NCBI GenBank assembly: GCA_964614605.1
Contig: CAZTLU010000089.1
Span: 1 to 6,271, forward strand
Source of the DNA: Fimenecus sp964614605
GTDB lineage: Bacteria > Bacillota > Clostridia > Oscillospirales > Acutalibacteraceae
Length of the DNA: 6,271 nt
Reading direction: 5' to 3'
Shown one piece after another: positions 1 to 6,212 of the stretch (position 1 is its first letter; every line of letters starts with the position of its first letter). Position numbers and translations under genes: made by a program. The notes under the pieces are model-generated. The model worked only from the letters and a program-made list of their open reading frames with translations, made no database searches and had not been told where the DNA came from.

Positions 1-118
1 TGCCAAACAAATGGTTTTTATCTTTAGTACATATTGTTATGAAATAACAACCGTTGCCACTGTAATTATAATTTCTTAATCTTAAATTCTTTCTTTTCGG
101 TAATTTTTTCTCGTTCAT
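1..118 (-). CDS. REP-associated tyrosine transposase (RAYT / IS200-like Y1 transposase), N-terminal part only
   Basis: This is the first 39 codons of a gene that continues past the left edge of the window. The ATG is at 118..116, three bases after the hemW stop (TAA at 124..122) and in the same frame as that stop, so the start cannot lie further upstream. The peptide begins MNEKKLPKRKNLRL and contains NYNYSGNGCYFITICTKD (residues 17-34). An Arg/Lys-rich start, then a [DN]Y[DN]YS..G.YF[IV]TICT block, then a residue pair like LF is the signature of RAYT/Y1_Tnp proteins. These are single-strand DNA transposases related to IS200/IS605 TnpA. The family's HUH metal-binding motif and catalytic tyrosine would lie downstream and cannot be seen. 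The piece is very AT-rich (31 G/C of 118 by hand count), lower than the neighbouring genes, which fits acquired DNA. No strong Shine-Dalgarno is visible. Whether the full gene is intact is unknown. Confidence 0.85.
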   Translation of the reverse strand, partial: MNEKKLPKRKNLRLRNYNYSGNGCYFITICTKDKNHLFG

Positions 119-121
119 AAT

Positions 122-1231
122 TTATAAAATTTCCGCTAATATGCTATTCGACATCAAAAATCCTTTTCTTGTCAATGCCAACCCTTTTTCATCAGCGGTC
201 ATATACCCATTTTCAACGAAAATCTTTGATTTTTCATATAATTCTTTCGGGATTGAATGTCCAAAACGCTCAAAAACCTTGTTTTCGCAAAGACCCTCTG
301 TCAATCGCAGAGCAAGCATTGCGAATTCTGTGAAATTTCCGCCGTCACCGTCGGGGATAGGGGAGTTTCCCTTTAAAAATGCGTTAAAATCTCGGTCATA
401 ATAAAACCTTTTGCCGTTCAAAAATGAATGTGCCGAGGGGCCAAGTCCTAAATACTCCTCACAATGCCAATACTTCAGATTGTGTTTACTTTCAAATCCC
501 TTTTTCGCAAAATTTGAAATCTCATATTGCATTATGCCGTTATTTTCTAAAGCTTCGCACATCTGCAAATACAAATCCGCCGTCAAATCATCATCGGGGA
601 AATTGTATTTATGAGCATTTTTATAGAAATGCGTATTTTCTTCAAGCCTCAATATGTAAGCGCTTATGTGTGGCACACCGAGAGAAATACAGAAATCTAA
701 AGTTTCATTCAAGCTATTTTCAGTTTGCTCGGGCACGCCCAACATAACATCAAGAGTTATATTTTCAAAGCCTGCATTTTGGGCAGACTTCACCGCGTTT
801 TCAACTTGATTTCGGTCTGATAATCTTCCCAAAATCCGTCTTTCTCTATCAACGGCAGATTGTAACCCCATTGAAATTCTGTTAACACCGCAATCGCGTA
901 AAATCTTGAAAAAATCCTCTTGGAGTCCGTGGGGATTGCACTCAACGGTAATTTCCGCATCATCTGTCAAAAAGCCTGAATTACACGCATTTACAAGCTT
1001 TGCGAGGTTTTCAGCTCCTAAAACTGACGGAGTTCCTCCGCCTATGTAAAGTGTATCGCCTTTACAAGCGTAATCACTCTGTAAAGTAGAAACACTTGAC
1101 AAGATTTTACTCTGTAAAGCCGTTACATATTCGTCTTTTTTGCTCTCTTTACCCGAAAATGAGTAAAAATCACAATAGGGACATTTGGATTTGCAAAAGG
1201 GGATATGTAAATAAAGTCCTATGTTCTTCAT
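122..1231 (-). CDS. hemW: Radical SAM heme chaperone HemW (often annotated as oxygen-independent coproporphyrinogen III oxidase-like)
   Basis: This 369-residue protein has the full length expected of HemW. The radical-SAM cluster motif CKSKCPYC is at residues 13-20, within HIPFCKSKCPYCDF, and binds a [4Fe-4S] cluster and S-adenosylmethionine. The glycine-rich SAM contact GGGTPS is at 64-69. MGLQS (121-125), VMLGVPEQT (162-170) and GLGPSAHS (262-269) are family blocks. The residue two after the third Cys is Phe22 rather than the fourth Cys found in true HemN, and the HNLKYW motif (250-255) matches the HNxxYW heme-associated motif of HemW. The better call is therefore a heme-inserting chaperone rather than coproporphyrinogen dehydrogenase. 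The C-terminal part (about 300-369) is the HemN_C winged-helix-like region. The start ATG overlaps the upstream deacylase stop in ATGA (1231..1228) and no independent ribosome binding site is seen, so translational coupling is likely. Its place downstream of lepA is common in Firmicutes. Confidence 0.93.
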   Translation of the reverse strand: MKNIGLYLHIPFCKSKCPYCDFYSFSGKESKKDEYVTALQSKILSSVSTLQSDYACKGDTLYIGGGTPSVLGAENLAKLVNACNSGFLTDDAEITVECNPHGLQEDFFKILRDCGVNRISMGLQSAVDRERRILGRLSDRNQVENAVKSAQNAGFENITLDVMLGVPEQTENSLNETLDFCISLGVPHISAYILRLEENTHFYKNAHKYNFPDDDLTADLYLQMCEALENNGIMQYEISNFAKKGFESKHNLKYWHCEEYLGLGPSAHSFLNGKRFYYDRDFNAFLKGNSPIPDGDGGNFTEFAMLALRLTEGLCENKVFERFGHSIPKELYEKSKIFVENGYMTADEKGLALTRKGFLMSNSILAEIL

Positions 1232-1710
1232 ACTTTTATGTAAGTAATCGTATGACCGCAGGATTTCACATATTTCACAAGGTCGTTGAATTTTAAAAAT
1301 ACAGTAGCAGTATTGTCATTAGGATGACAGCCAACAATTTCTTCCTTTTTCAAATCTGCGTCAAAATAGATTTCAAGCTCTCTTTCGGTATCATAAATCA
1401 CACCGAAAGGGGATACGGAGCCCTTTTCAACCTTTAAATACTTTTCAAGTCTTTGGTCAGAAGCAAAGCTCAATTTTGTACTGTCAATCTCGTCACGGAT
1501 AAGTCGCAAATCTGCACGCTTATCACCGTGAAGAACCACAAGCATATTACGAGTACCTTTAACATCGCGAAGCACAAGATTTTTCGGTATGTGACCGTGT
1601 GAGTGCAAGTCATATTCTGCGATTTCTTCCATTGTGAAAGCCGCGGGATGCTCGATTAGTTTATATTCAATTTCTAATTCTTTAAGTTTTTCAAAAATCT
1701 CTTTATTCAT
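1228..1710 (-). CDS. YbaK/ProX-type aminoacyl-tRNA deacylase, ProXp-ala/PrdX-like (trans-editing of Ala-tRNA(Pro))
   Basis: The gene encodes 160 residues. The family is the INS-like editing domain found inside or beside prolyl-tRNA synthetase; free-standing members hydrolyse mischarged tRNA-Pro in the cytoplasm. Visible landmarks are HPAAFTMEE (21-29), IPKNLVLRD with Lys43-Asn44 (41-49), a catalytic-type lysine position in ProXp-ala, DKRADL (63-68), KGSVSPFGVI.D (96-107) and HPNDNTATV (129-137). The KNL.LRD, SVSPFG and HPN.NTAT pattern fits the PrdX/ProXp-ala branch better than YbaK/EbsC (Cys-tRNA(Pro)), but substrate is inferred from family. The frame is open further upstream to 1965, inside lepA; I place the start at ATG 1710..1708 because MNKEIFEKLKELEIEY is a natural N-terminus and the upstream residues are out-of-frame lepA translation. 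The start overlaps the lepA stop by 8 nt (ATGAATAA), and the TGA stop overlaps hemW by 4 nt, so expression probably depends on lepA translation. Confidence 0.85.
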   Translation of the reverse strand: MNKEIFEKLKELEIEYKLIEHPAAFTMEEIAEYDLHSHGHIPKNLVLRDVKGTRNMLVVLHGDKRADLRLIRDEIDSTKLSFASDQRLEKYLKVEKGSVSPFGVIYDTERELEIYFDADLKKEEIVGCHPNDNTATVFLKFNDLVKYVKSCGHTITYIKV

Positions 1711-3508
1711 CGTCGAGTTTAAGCACCGCCATAAATGCCTCTTGAGGTACTTCAACAGTACCGAAGTGGCGCATGCGCTTTTTACCCTCCTTCTGTTTCT
1801 CAAGCAATTTCTTTTTACGGGTAATGTCACCGCCATAGCACTTTGCAAGAACGTCTTTTCGCATAGCCTTAACGGTTTCACGGGCGATAACCTTGCCACC
1901 GATTGCCATCTGAATGGGGATTTCAAACATCTGGCGCGGAATATTATCCTTAAGCTTTTCAGCAATTCGACGAGCCTTGGCGTAAGCCTTTTCGCTGTGA
2001 ATCATAAACGAAAGTGCGTCAATAATATCGCCGTTGAGAAGTACATCAAGCTTGATAATGCTTGAACGCTGATAATCACTCATTTCGTAGTCAAATGAAG
2101 CATATCCGCGTGTTCTTGATTTGAGAACATCAAAAAAGTCGTAAATAATCTCGTTAAGAGGTAAAATATAGTGCAAATCAACACGGTCAGAAGCAAGATG
2201 AGTGGTGTTCACATAAACACCGCGTCTGTCCTGACACAAATTCATAATTGAGCCGATATATTCGGGGGGAGCGTAGATGTGTGCCTCGACCGTCGGCTCC
2301 TCGCAATAATCAATATTTGCAGGGTCGGGATAATGGCTTGGGTTGTCAATTTCAATTACCTCGCCGTTTGTAAGATGAACCTTGTAAATAACGCTGGGGA
2401 TTGTGGTAACAAGGTCAAGATTGTATTCGCGTTCAAGTCTTTCCTGAATAATTTCAAGGTGCAAAAGTCCCAAGAATCCGCAACGGAAACCAAATCCCAA
2501 TGCACCCGATGTTTCGGGCTCAAAAGAGAGCGCCGCGTCATTTAATTGCAGTTTTTCAAGGGCTTCACGCAAGTTTTCATAGTCAGCACCGTCTGCGGGA
2601 TAAACACCGCAGAATACCATTGGATTAACCTTGCGGTAGCCTGCCAGAGCCTCGCTTGCGGGATTTTCAGCAGTTGTAACTGTATCACCGACACGGGCGT
2701 CGCTTACTGTCTTGATTGATGCGGTAATATATCCAACCTCGCCCGAAGTAAGTTCCTTTGCCGGCTCCATTGCGTTGGGACGCATATATCCAACCTCAAC
2801 AACATTGAATTCCGCACCCGTTGCCATCATACGCATTGTGTCGCCGGGCCGGATAGTGCCGTCAACAATACGAACATAAACAATAACACCCTTGTAGCTG
2901 TCATAAACCGAGTCAAAAACAAGCGCGCGAAGTGGCTTGTCGTCATTATTTTCGGGTGGGGGAACAAGTGAAACAATGCTCTCAAGCACCGCACCTACAT
3001 TTTCACCCGTCTTTGCAGAAACTCGCGGAGCCTCGTCGCAGGGGAGACCTATAACCTCTTCAACCTCATTTGCAACGCGGTCGGGGTCAGCGGCGGGCAA
3101 GTCAATTTTATTGATTACGGGCACAAGCTCTAAATCATGGTCAAGAGCCAAATATGTATTGGCAAGTGTCTGCGCCTCAACACCTTGGGAAGCGTCAATT
3201 ATAAGCACCGCACCCTCGCAAGCTGCAAGTGAACGCGAAACCTCGTAGTTAAAGTCCACGTGACCTGGAGTGTCAATCAGGTTTAACTCATAAGTTTCAC
3301 CGTCTTGTGCCTTATAGTCAAGCTTAACCGCGTGTGCTTTAATTGTAATTCCACGCTCACGCTCAAGGTCCATATTATCAAGTAATTGCTCGGTCATATC
3401 ACGCTTTGCAACAGTTTCGGTAAGCTCCAAAAGTCTGTCAGCAAGTGTAGATTTGCCGTGGTCAATGTGAGCAATAATTGAAAAATTTCTGATGTTTTCT
3501 TTTTTCAT
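1703..3508 (-). CDS. lepA: Elongation factor 4 (LepA), ribosome-associated translational GTPase
   Basis: The protein has 601 residues, normal for LepA/EF-4. The GTPase domain shows G1 AHIDHGKST (13-21), G2 RGITI (52-56), G3 DTPGH (79-83, including the catalytic-type His83), G4 NKID (133-136) and G5 SAK (164-166). EF-Tu-like and EF-G-like domains follow. The LepA-specific C-terminus is present: the basic stretch around 552-582 (including YGGDITRKKKLL and KEGKKRM) and the closing VPQEAFMAVLKLDDE. LepA binds the ribosome and has been linked to back-translocation, initiation and 30S assembly; its exact cellular role is still debated. The ATG is preceded by GAGG (3524..3521) and an in-frame TAA within that leader, which fixes the start. 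The gap to the upstream yitT stop is 24 nt, and the stop overlaps the next start by 8 nt, so it sits in the middle of the operon. Confidence 0.97.
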   Translation of the reverse strand: MKKENIRNFSIIAHIDHGKSTLADRLLELTETVAKRDMTEQLLDNMDLERERGITIKAHAVKLDYKAQDGETYELNLIDTPGHVDFNYEVSRSLAACEGAVLIIDASQGVEAQTLANTYLALDHDLELVPVINKIDLPAADPDRVANEVEEVIGLPCDEAPRVSAKTGENVGAVLESIVSLVPPPENNDDKPLRALVFDSVYDSYKGVIVYVRIVDGTIRPGDTMRMMATGAEFNVVEVGYMRPNAMEPAKELTSGEVGYITASIKTVSDARVGDTVTTAENPASEALAGYRKVNPMVFCGVYPADGADYENLREALEKLQLNDAALSFEPETSGALGFGFRCGFLGLLHLEIIQERLEREYNLDLVTTIPSVIYKVHLTNGEVIEIDNPSHYPDPANIDYCEEPTVEAHIYAPPEYIGSIMNLCQDRRGVYVNTTHLASDRVDLHYILPLNEIIYDFFDVLKSRTRGYASFDYEMSDYQRSSIIKLDVLLNGDIIDALSFMIHSEKAYAKARRIAEKLKDNIPRQMFEIPIQMAIGGKVIARETVKAMRKDVLAKCYGGDITRKKKLLEKQKEGKKRMRHFGTVEVPQEAFMAVLKLDDE

Positions 3509-3520
3509 ATATTTATATTA

Positions 3521-3524
3521 CCTC
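3521..3524 (-). promoter_or_regulatory. Shine-Dalgarno of lepA (GAGG)
   Basis: GAGG followed by TAATATAAATAT lies 12 nt before the lepA ATG at 3508, in the 24-nt gap after the yitT stop. The spacing is on the long side, but it is the only purine-rich match, and it resembles the GAGGTAA leader of obgE. It shows that lepA has its own ribosome binding site, unlike the two genes that follow it. Confidence 0.7.
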
Positions 3525-3532
3525 ATAAAAAG

Positions 3533-4390
3533 TTATATATTTTTAAATCCGTTGCCGAGAATTTGCTTTGACTGTGTAACAATGAAAAAAGCATTTTCAT
3601 CGGCTGATTTTATTTTCTTGATGAATTTCTGTGCCTGATTGTCATAGCAAGCGCAAAGCAGAACATTTTTTTCTGCGCCCGAATATCCGCCCTGACCTTT
3701 AAGCACGGTTACACCGCGGTTGAAATCGTTTATAATCATTTGGCGGATTTCTTCACTTTTTTCGGTGATGACCATAATCATCGCACCGCGGCTCACACCG
3801 TAAATAATATAGTCAAGCACCTGTGCACTGACAAAGATTACCACAGCCGCATAGAGCATTGACTCAACATTGCGGTAGATTATTCCGCCAAGCACCACAA
3901 TTACCGCATCAAAAAGCAGAATTGACCGCCCGATTGAAACATGGGGATATTTGAGCCCGATAAGCTTTGCAATAATATCAACTCCGCCTGTTGTTGCGTT
4001 GCGAATGAAAATAATACCTAATGCAATGCCCGTAAGTGCCCCGCCGAAAAGAGAAGAAAGCAATAAATCATTGCGATACACGGGCAAAATAACGCCCACA
4101 TCAATAAGTGTTGAGGTTATAAGTGTTGCCCAGACCGTTCTCAAAACAAATCTTGAGCCAAGCTTTTTGAATGCCACCGCAAAAACGGGAATGTTCATTA
4201 TAAAAAGAACTGTACCGATGGGCAAATCAAAAATAAAATTCAGTATGGTTGCAATTCCCGTAAATCCGCCGTTTAAAATGTTGTTGCGTGACAAAAAACA
4301 GTTTACTGCAACGGAATAAAGAACTCCGCCCAACATAAAAACAAGAGTATCTGCAAAAAAATCTTTAATCTTATTTCGTTGTATTTTCAC
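3533..4390 (-). CDS. YitT family membrane protein (YitT_membrane + DUF2179)
   Basis: From the GTG start the product has 285 residues, the usual length for YitT proteins. About six hydrophobic helices can be seen (roughly 12-33, 46-72, 83-103, 113-130, 155-172, 177-197), with family blocks NNILNGGFTGIA (36-47) and NATTGGVDIIAKLIG (131-145). A soluble C-terminal domain of DUF2179 type follows, with RGVTVLKGQGGYSG (225-238), KNVLLCACY (241-249) and ITESQ-like IVTQSKQILG (270-279). The family is widespread in Firmicutes; biochemical function is not established, although transport is often suspected. The frame is open to ATG 4423 and has ATG 4399 too. I favour GTG 4390..4388 because GGGG lies 9 nt upstream and the start MKIQRNKIKDFF matches family N-termini, leaving a 20-nt overlap with mrnC. 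The other starts would add 11 or 3 residues. It sits between ribosome-related genes without an obvious functional tie. Confidence 0.88.
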   Translation of the reverse strand: MKIQRNKIKDFFADTLVFMLGGVLYSVAVNCFLSRNNILNGGFTGIATILNFIFDLPIGTVLFIMNIPVFAVAFKKLGSRFVLRTVWATLITSTLIDVGVILPVYRNDLLLSSLFGGALTGIALGIIFIRNATTGGVDIIAKLIGLKYPHVSIGRSILLFDAVIVVLGGIIYRNVESMLYAAVVIFVSAQVLDYIIYGVSRGAMIMVITEKSEEIRQMIINDFNRGVTVLKGQGGYSGAEKNVLLCACYDNQAQKFIKKIKSADENAFFIVTQSKQILGNGFKNI

Positions 4391-4793
4391 CTGCGTCATC
4401 CCCAAGACAGTTAATGACTTCATTGAGTAACAGGTTGAGCCGCTCAGCTTCGTCTTTTAAATATAAATATCCTATAAGCGCCTCAAAGCCCGTTGCATAA
4501 TGATAGTCACATCCGCTTTGGTTCTTCGGTGTGTGAGAGGTGTGAGCATTTCTGCCTCGTTTGAAAACCTCTGTTTCTTTTTCGGTGAGCAACGGCATAA
4601 TTTTTCTCATTGCCGCCGCCTGTGCCGAAGCCTTGACCGACTGAACCGAAAGCCTATGTAACTCGCCAACGGGACGGTTGGCATCACACACCAACATTTC
4701 GCGGACAAACAGCGAAAATACTGCGTCACCTGTGAATGCAAGTGTCAGCGGACTTAACATATCCGCGTTAACATCTTTGTTATACAATCTCAT
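4371..4793 (-). CDS. mrnC: Mini-ribonuclease III (Mini-III, RNase III catalytic domain only)
   Basis: The protein has 140 residues, the size of Mini-III: an RNase III endonuclease domain without a double-stranded-RNA-binding domain. In Bacillus subtilis the enzyme trims the ends of 23S precursor rRNA with help from ribosomal protein L3. Visible catalytic landmarks are LTLAFTGDAVFSLFVRE (16-32), where Asp23 is the metal-binding aspartate, RGRNAHTSHTPKN (79-91), and YATGFEALIGYLYL (99-112), where Glu104 is the second key acidic residue. LHRLSVQSVKASAQA (45-59) is the helix typical of the family. The ATG is 15 nt after the obgE stop and has GGGG 7 nt upstream. The 3' end overlaps the yitT start. 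In B. subtilis mrnC lies beside cysS, so its position after obgE is a different arrangement that still groups it with a 50S assembly factor. Confidence 0.92.
   Translation of the reverse strand: MRLYNKDVNADMLSPLTLAFTGDAVFSLFVREMLVCDANRPVGELHRLSVQSVKASAQAAAMRKIMPLLTEKETEVFKRGRNAHTSHTPKNQSGCDYHYATGFEALIGYLYLKDEAERLNLLLNEVINCLGDDAGENTTK
4400..4403 (-). promoter_or_regulatory. Putative ribosome binding site (GGGG) deciding the yitT start
   Basis: GGGG within CTTGGGGATGACGCAG, inside the end of mrnC, is 9 nt upstream of the GTG at 4390 but directly abuts the ATG at 4399, where it would be too close to work. A similar GGGG stands 7 nt upstream of mrnC. The match to the anti-Shine-Dalgarno is weak, so this is supporting rather than decisive evidence. 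Confidence 0.4.
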
Positions 4794-4800
4794 AAAGTAA

Positions 4801-4804
4801 CCCC
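4801..4804 (-). promoter_or_regulatory. Putative ribosome binding site of mrnC (GGGG)
   Basis: GGGG in TATTGGGGTTACTTT sits 7 nt before the mrnC ATG at 4793, in the 15-nt gap after the obgE stop. It is a weak match by sequence but has good spacing. Confidence 0.45.
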
Positions 4805-4808
4805 AATA

Positions 4809-6080
4809 TTACGGAACATAATCAAATTCAAGGTCATAAATGCTTACTGTGTCACCCTCGGTGATTCCCTTGTCAATAAGTGCCTGAATTACACCGCGTT
4901 CCTGAATAACTCGCTGGAAATACTGTAAGGATTCATAATCGTCAAGGTCTGTTTTGCAAAGAATTCTGTAAATCCAATCTGCCTCAACAATGTAAACACC
5001 GTCTTCAACCGTAACTGTGAAGCCGTCCTTGCTCTTTTTGGTAAGCACTTCCATGGGGATTTCTTCGCTTTCGTATTGCTTTACAGGTGGCAGAGTTGCA
5101 AGCATTCTTGCCACCGCGTTAATTACATCTTTTGTGCCATGCTGAATGGGTGCTACCATTTCATAGTATTCGTAGCCCTTGCCCTCAATATACTCGCGGA
5201 ACCTTGCCAACTGCTCGTCTTCTGCAAGGTCAATTTTATTACCCACAACAATCTGGGGGCATTTTGCAAGCTCGGGATTGAACTTTTCAAGCTCTGCGTT
5301 GATAGCTTCAAAATCTTCAATGGGGTCGCGGCCCTCACTGCCTGCAACATCAACAATGTGAACAAGCATTCTGCAACGCTCAACATGACGCAAGAATTCG
5401 TGACCAAGACCAATACCGTCAGCGGCACCCTCAATAAGACCGGGGATATCCGCCATAACAAAGCTCTGTTCGGGCCCCATTGAAACAACGCCCAAAACAG
5501 GAATAATTGTGGTGAAGTGATAATCACCAACAAGTGGCTTTGCCTGACTTACAACTGAAATGAATGAGGATTTGCCAACATTGGGAAATCCTAAAAGTCC
5601 AACATCTGCAATGAGCTTAAGCTCAAGACTTACTTCCCATTCTTCACCGGGGGCACCGTTTTTTGCGAATTTCGGGGTCTGACGGGTTGATGTGGCGAAG
5701 TGAGAGTTACCCCAACCGCCTCTGCCGCCCTTGGCACCGATAAATTCGTCGTCTGTGGACATATCCGCCATAATAACGCCACTTGTCGTTTCGCGGATGA
5801 TTGTGCCTCGCGGAACTTTAATTATTAAATCCTTGCCCTTTTTACCGCTACGCTTACCGCCACTGCCGTTGGCGCCGGTTTCAGCCTTGTATTTTCTCTT
5901 GTAACGGAAATCTGCAAGGGTAGAAAGGTTATCGTCAACCTTAAAAACAATGTTGCCGCCGCGACCGCCGTCACCGCCGTCGGGACCGCCTGCGTTTATA
6001 TATTTTTCTCTGTGAAATGCAACGGCACCGTTACCGCCGTCGCCCGCCTTAATTTTAATTTTAGCAATATCAACAAACAT
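4809..6080 (-). CDS. obgE: GTPase Obg (ObgE/CgtA), 50S ribosome assembly and stress-linked GTPase
   Basis: From ATG 6080 the product has 423 residues with all three Obg domains. The glycine-rich Obg fold (about 1-157) starts MFVDIAKIKIKAGDGGNG and includes GGPDGGDGGRGG (31-42) and KGGRGGWGN (117-125). The G domain (about 158-332) has G1 GFPNVGKSS (164-172), switch I threonines Thr190-Thr191 in HFTTIIP, G3 DIPGLIEGA (211-219) and G4 NKID (281-284). The OCT domain (about 345-423) ends YDLEFDYVP. Obg binds GTP/GDP slowly and acts in late 50S maturation; it is usually essential. Two spots are unusual: the G5 region reads MVAPIQHGT (308-316) rather than a canonical SA-x motif, and switch I reads YHFTTIIPVLGVV rather than the common YPFTTLxPNLGVV. 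A TTG at 6104 would add eight residues, but GAGG 7 nt before ATG 6080 fixes the start. It is the first gene of the cluster. Confidence 0.97.
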   Translation of the reverse strand: MFVDIAKIKIKAGDGGNGAVAFHREKYINAGGPDGGDGGRGGNIVFKVDDNLSTLADFRYKRKYKAETGANGSGGKRSGKKGKDLIIKVPRGTIIRETTSGVIMADMSTDDEFIGAKGGRGGWGNSHFATSTRQTPKFAKNGAPGEEWEVSLELKLIADVGLLGFPNVGKSSFISVVSQAKPLVGDYHFTTIIPVLGVVSMGPEQSFVMADIPGLIEGAADGIGLGHEFLRHVERCRMLVHIVDVAGSEGRDPIEDFEAINAELEKFNPELAKCPQIVVGNKIDLAEDEQLARFREYIEGKGYEYYEMVAPIQHGTKDVINAVARMLATLPPVKQYESEEIPMEVLTKKSKDGFTVTVEDGVYIVEADWIYRILCKTDLDDYESLQYFQRVIQERGVIQALIDKGITEGDTVSIYDLEFDYVP

Positions 6081-6087
6081 AATTTTA

Positions 6088-6091
6088 CCTC
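6088..6091 (-). promoter_or_regulatory. Shine-Dalgarno of obgE (GAGG)
   Basis: GAGG in AATCGAGGTAAAATT lies 7 nt before ATG 6080, near-ideal spacing. It falls inside the reading frame that would extend to TTG 6104, which argues against that longer form. Confidence 0.85.
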
Positions 6092-6132
6092 GATTTATAT
6101 ACAATTAAATATAAATTCCCATTATCCATAAT

Positions 6133-6212
6133 ATTGTACACTAATTTTATAAAATAATAAATAGGTAAAACGATATTTTTTTGATTATTTTTGCGATTAT
6201 TTTTCCGTGCAA
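6133..6212 (-). promoter_or_regulatory. Possible promoter region of the obgE operon
   Basis: The 191-nt stretch upstream of obgE is very AT-rich and has no supported gene. Reading towards obgE there are two weak sigma-A-like candidates. One is TACAAT at 6138..6133, a 5/6 match to the -10 box, with only TTTATT (3/6) at 17 nt upstream. The other is TTGCAC (6212..6207, 3/6) with a 17-nt spacer to AATAAT (6189..6184, 5/6). In a sequence this AT-rich such matches arise easily by chance. The upstream end of the window (6213-6271) may hold the tail of a preceding gene (rpmA is typical before obg), but nothing can be recognised there. Confidence 0.3.
6172..6204. repeat. Short direct repeat with phased T/A tracts upstream of obgE
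   Basis: GATTATTTTT occurs at 6183-6192 and again at 6195-6204, a 12-base period, and a related GATATTTTTTT lies just before at 6172-6182. Each unit ends in a run of five to seven T (A on the obgE sense strand), so the runs recur about once per helical turn. Such spacing could bend DNA or act as an UP-element near a promoter; that role is inferred. It may equally be low-complexity AT-rich sequence. Confidence 0.5.

Noticed and set aside
34..50. Perfect inverted repeat TTGTTAT-GAA-ATAACAA that might be a terminator after hemW
   Set aside because: The stem is AT-rich, no T-run follows on either strand, and it lies inside the coding frame of the partial transposase.
122..1231. Assignment as coproporphyrinogen dehydrogenase HemN
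   Set aside because: The fourth cysteine of HemN is replaced by Phe22, and the HNxxYW motif of HemW is present.
1711..1965. N-terminal extension of the deacylase frame to 1965
   Set aside because: The extra 85 residues are basic, lack any family resemblance and are the out-of-frame reading of the lepA 3' end; the family start fits ATG 1710.
1634..2065. Plus-strand ORFs such as 141-401, 424-747, 1634-2065, 2937-3248, 3951-4319 and 5076-5483
   Set aside because: They lie antisense to well-supported genes, show low-complexity or Cys/Ser-rich translations and match no family I recognise.
5153..5533. Minus-strand ORF of 126 codons in a second frame within obgE
   Set aside because: It overlaps the Obg G domain, whose motifs are all in the main frame; it has no recognisable domain.
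6081..6104. Longer obgE start at TTG 6104
   Set aside because: The GAGG ribosome binding site would then be inside the gene, and Obg proteins begin at MFVD-like sequence.
6085..6129. Tiny ORF of 14 codons ending at the obgE ribosome binding site (MDNGNLYLIVYKSR), a possible leader peptide
   Set aside because: It has no ribosome binding site of its own, and if TACAAT at 6138..6133 is the -10 box the transcript would start at or after its ATG.
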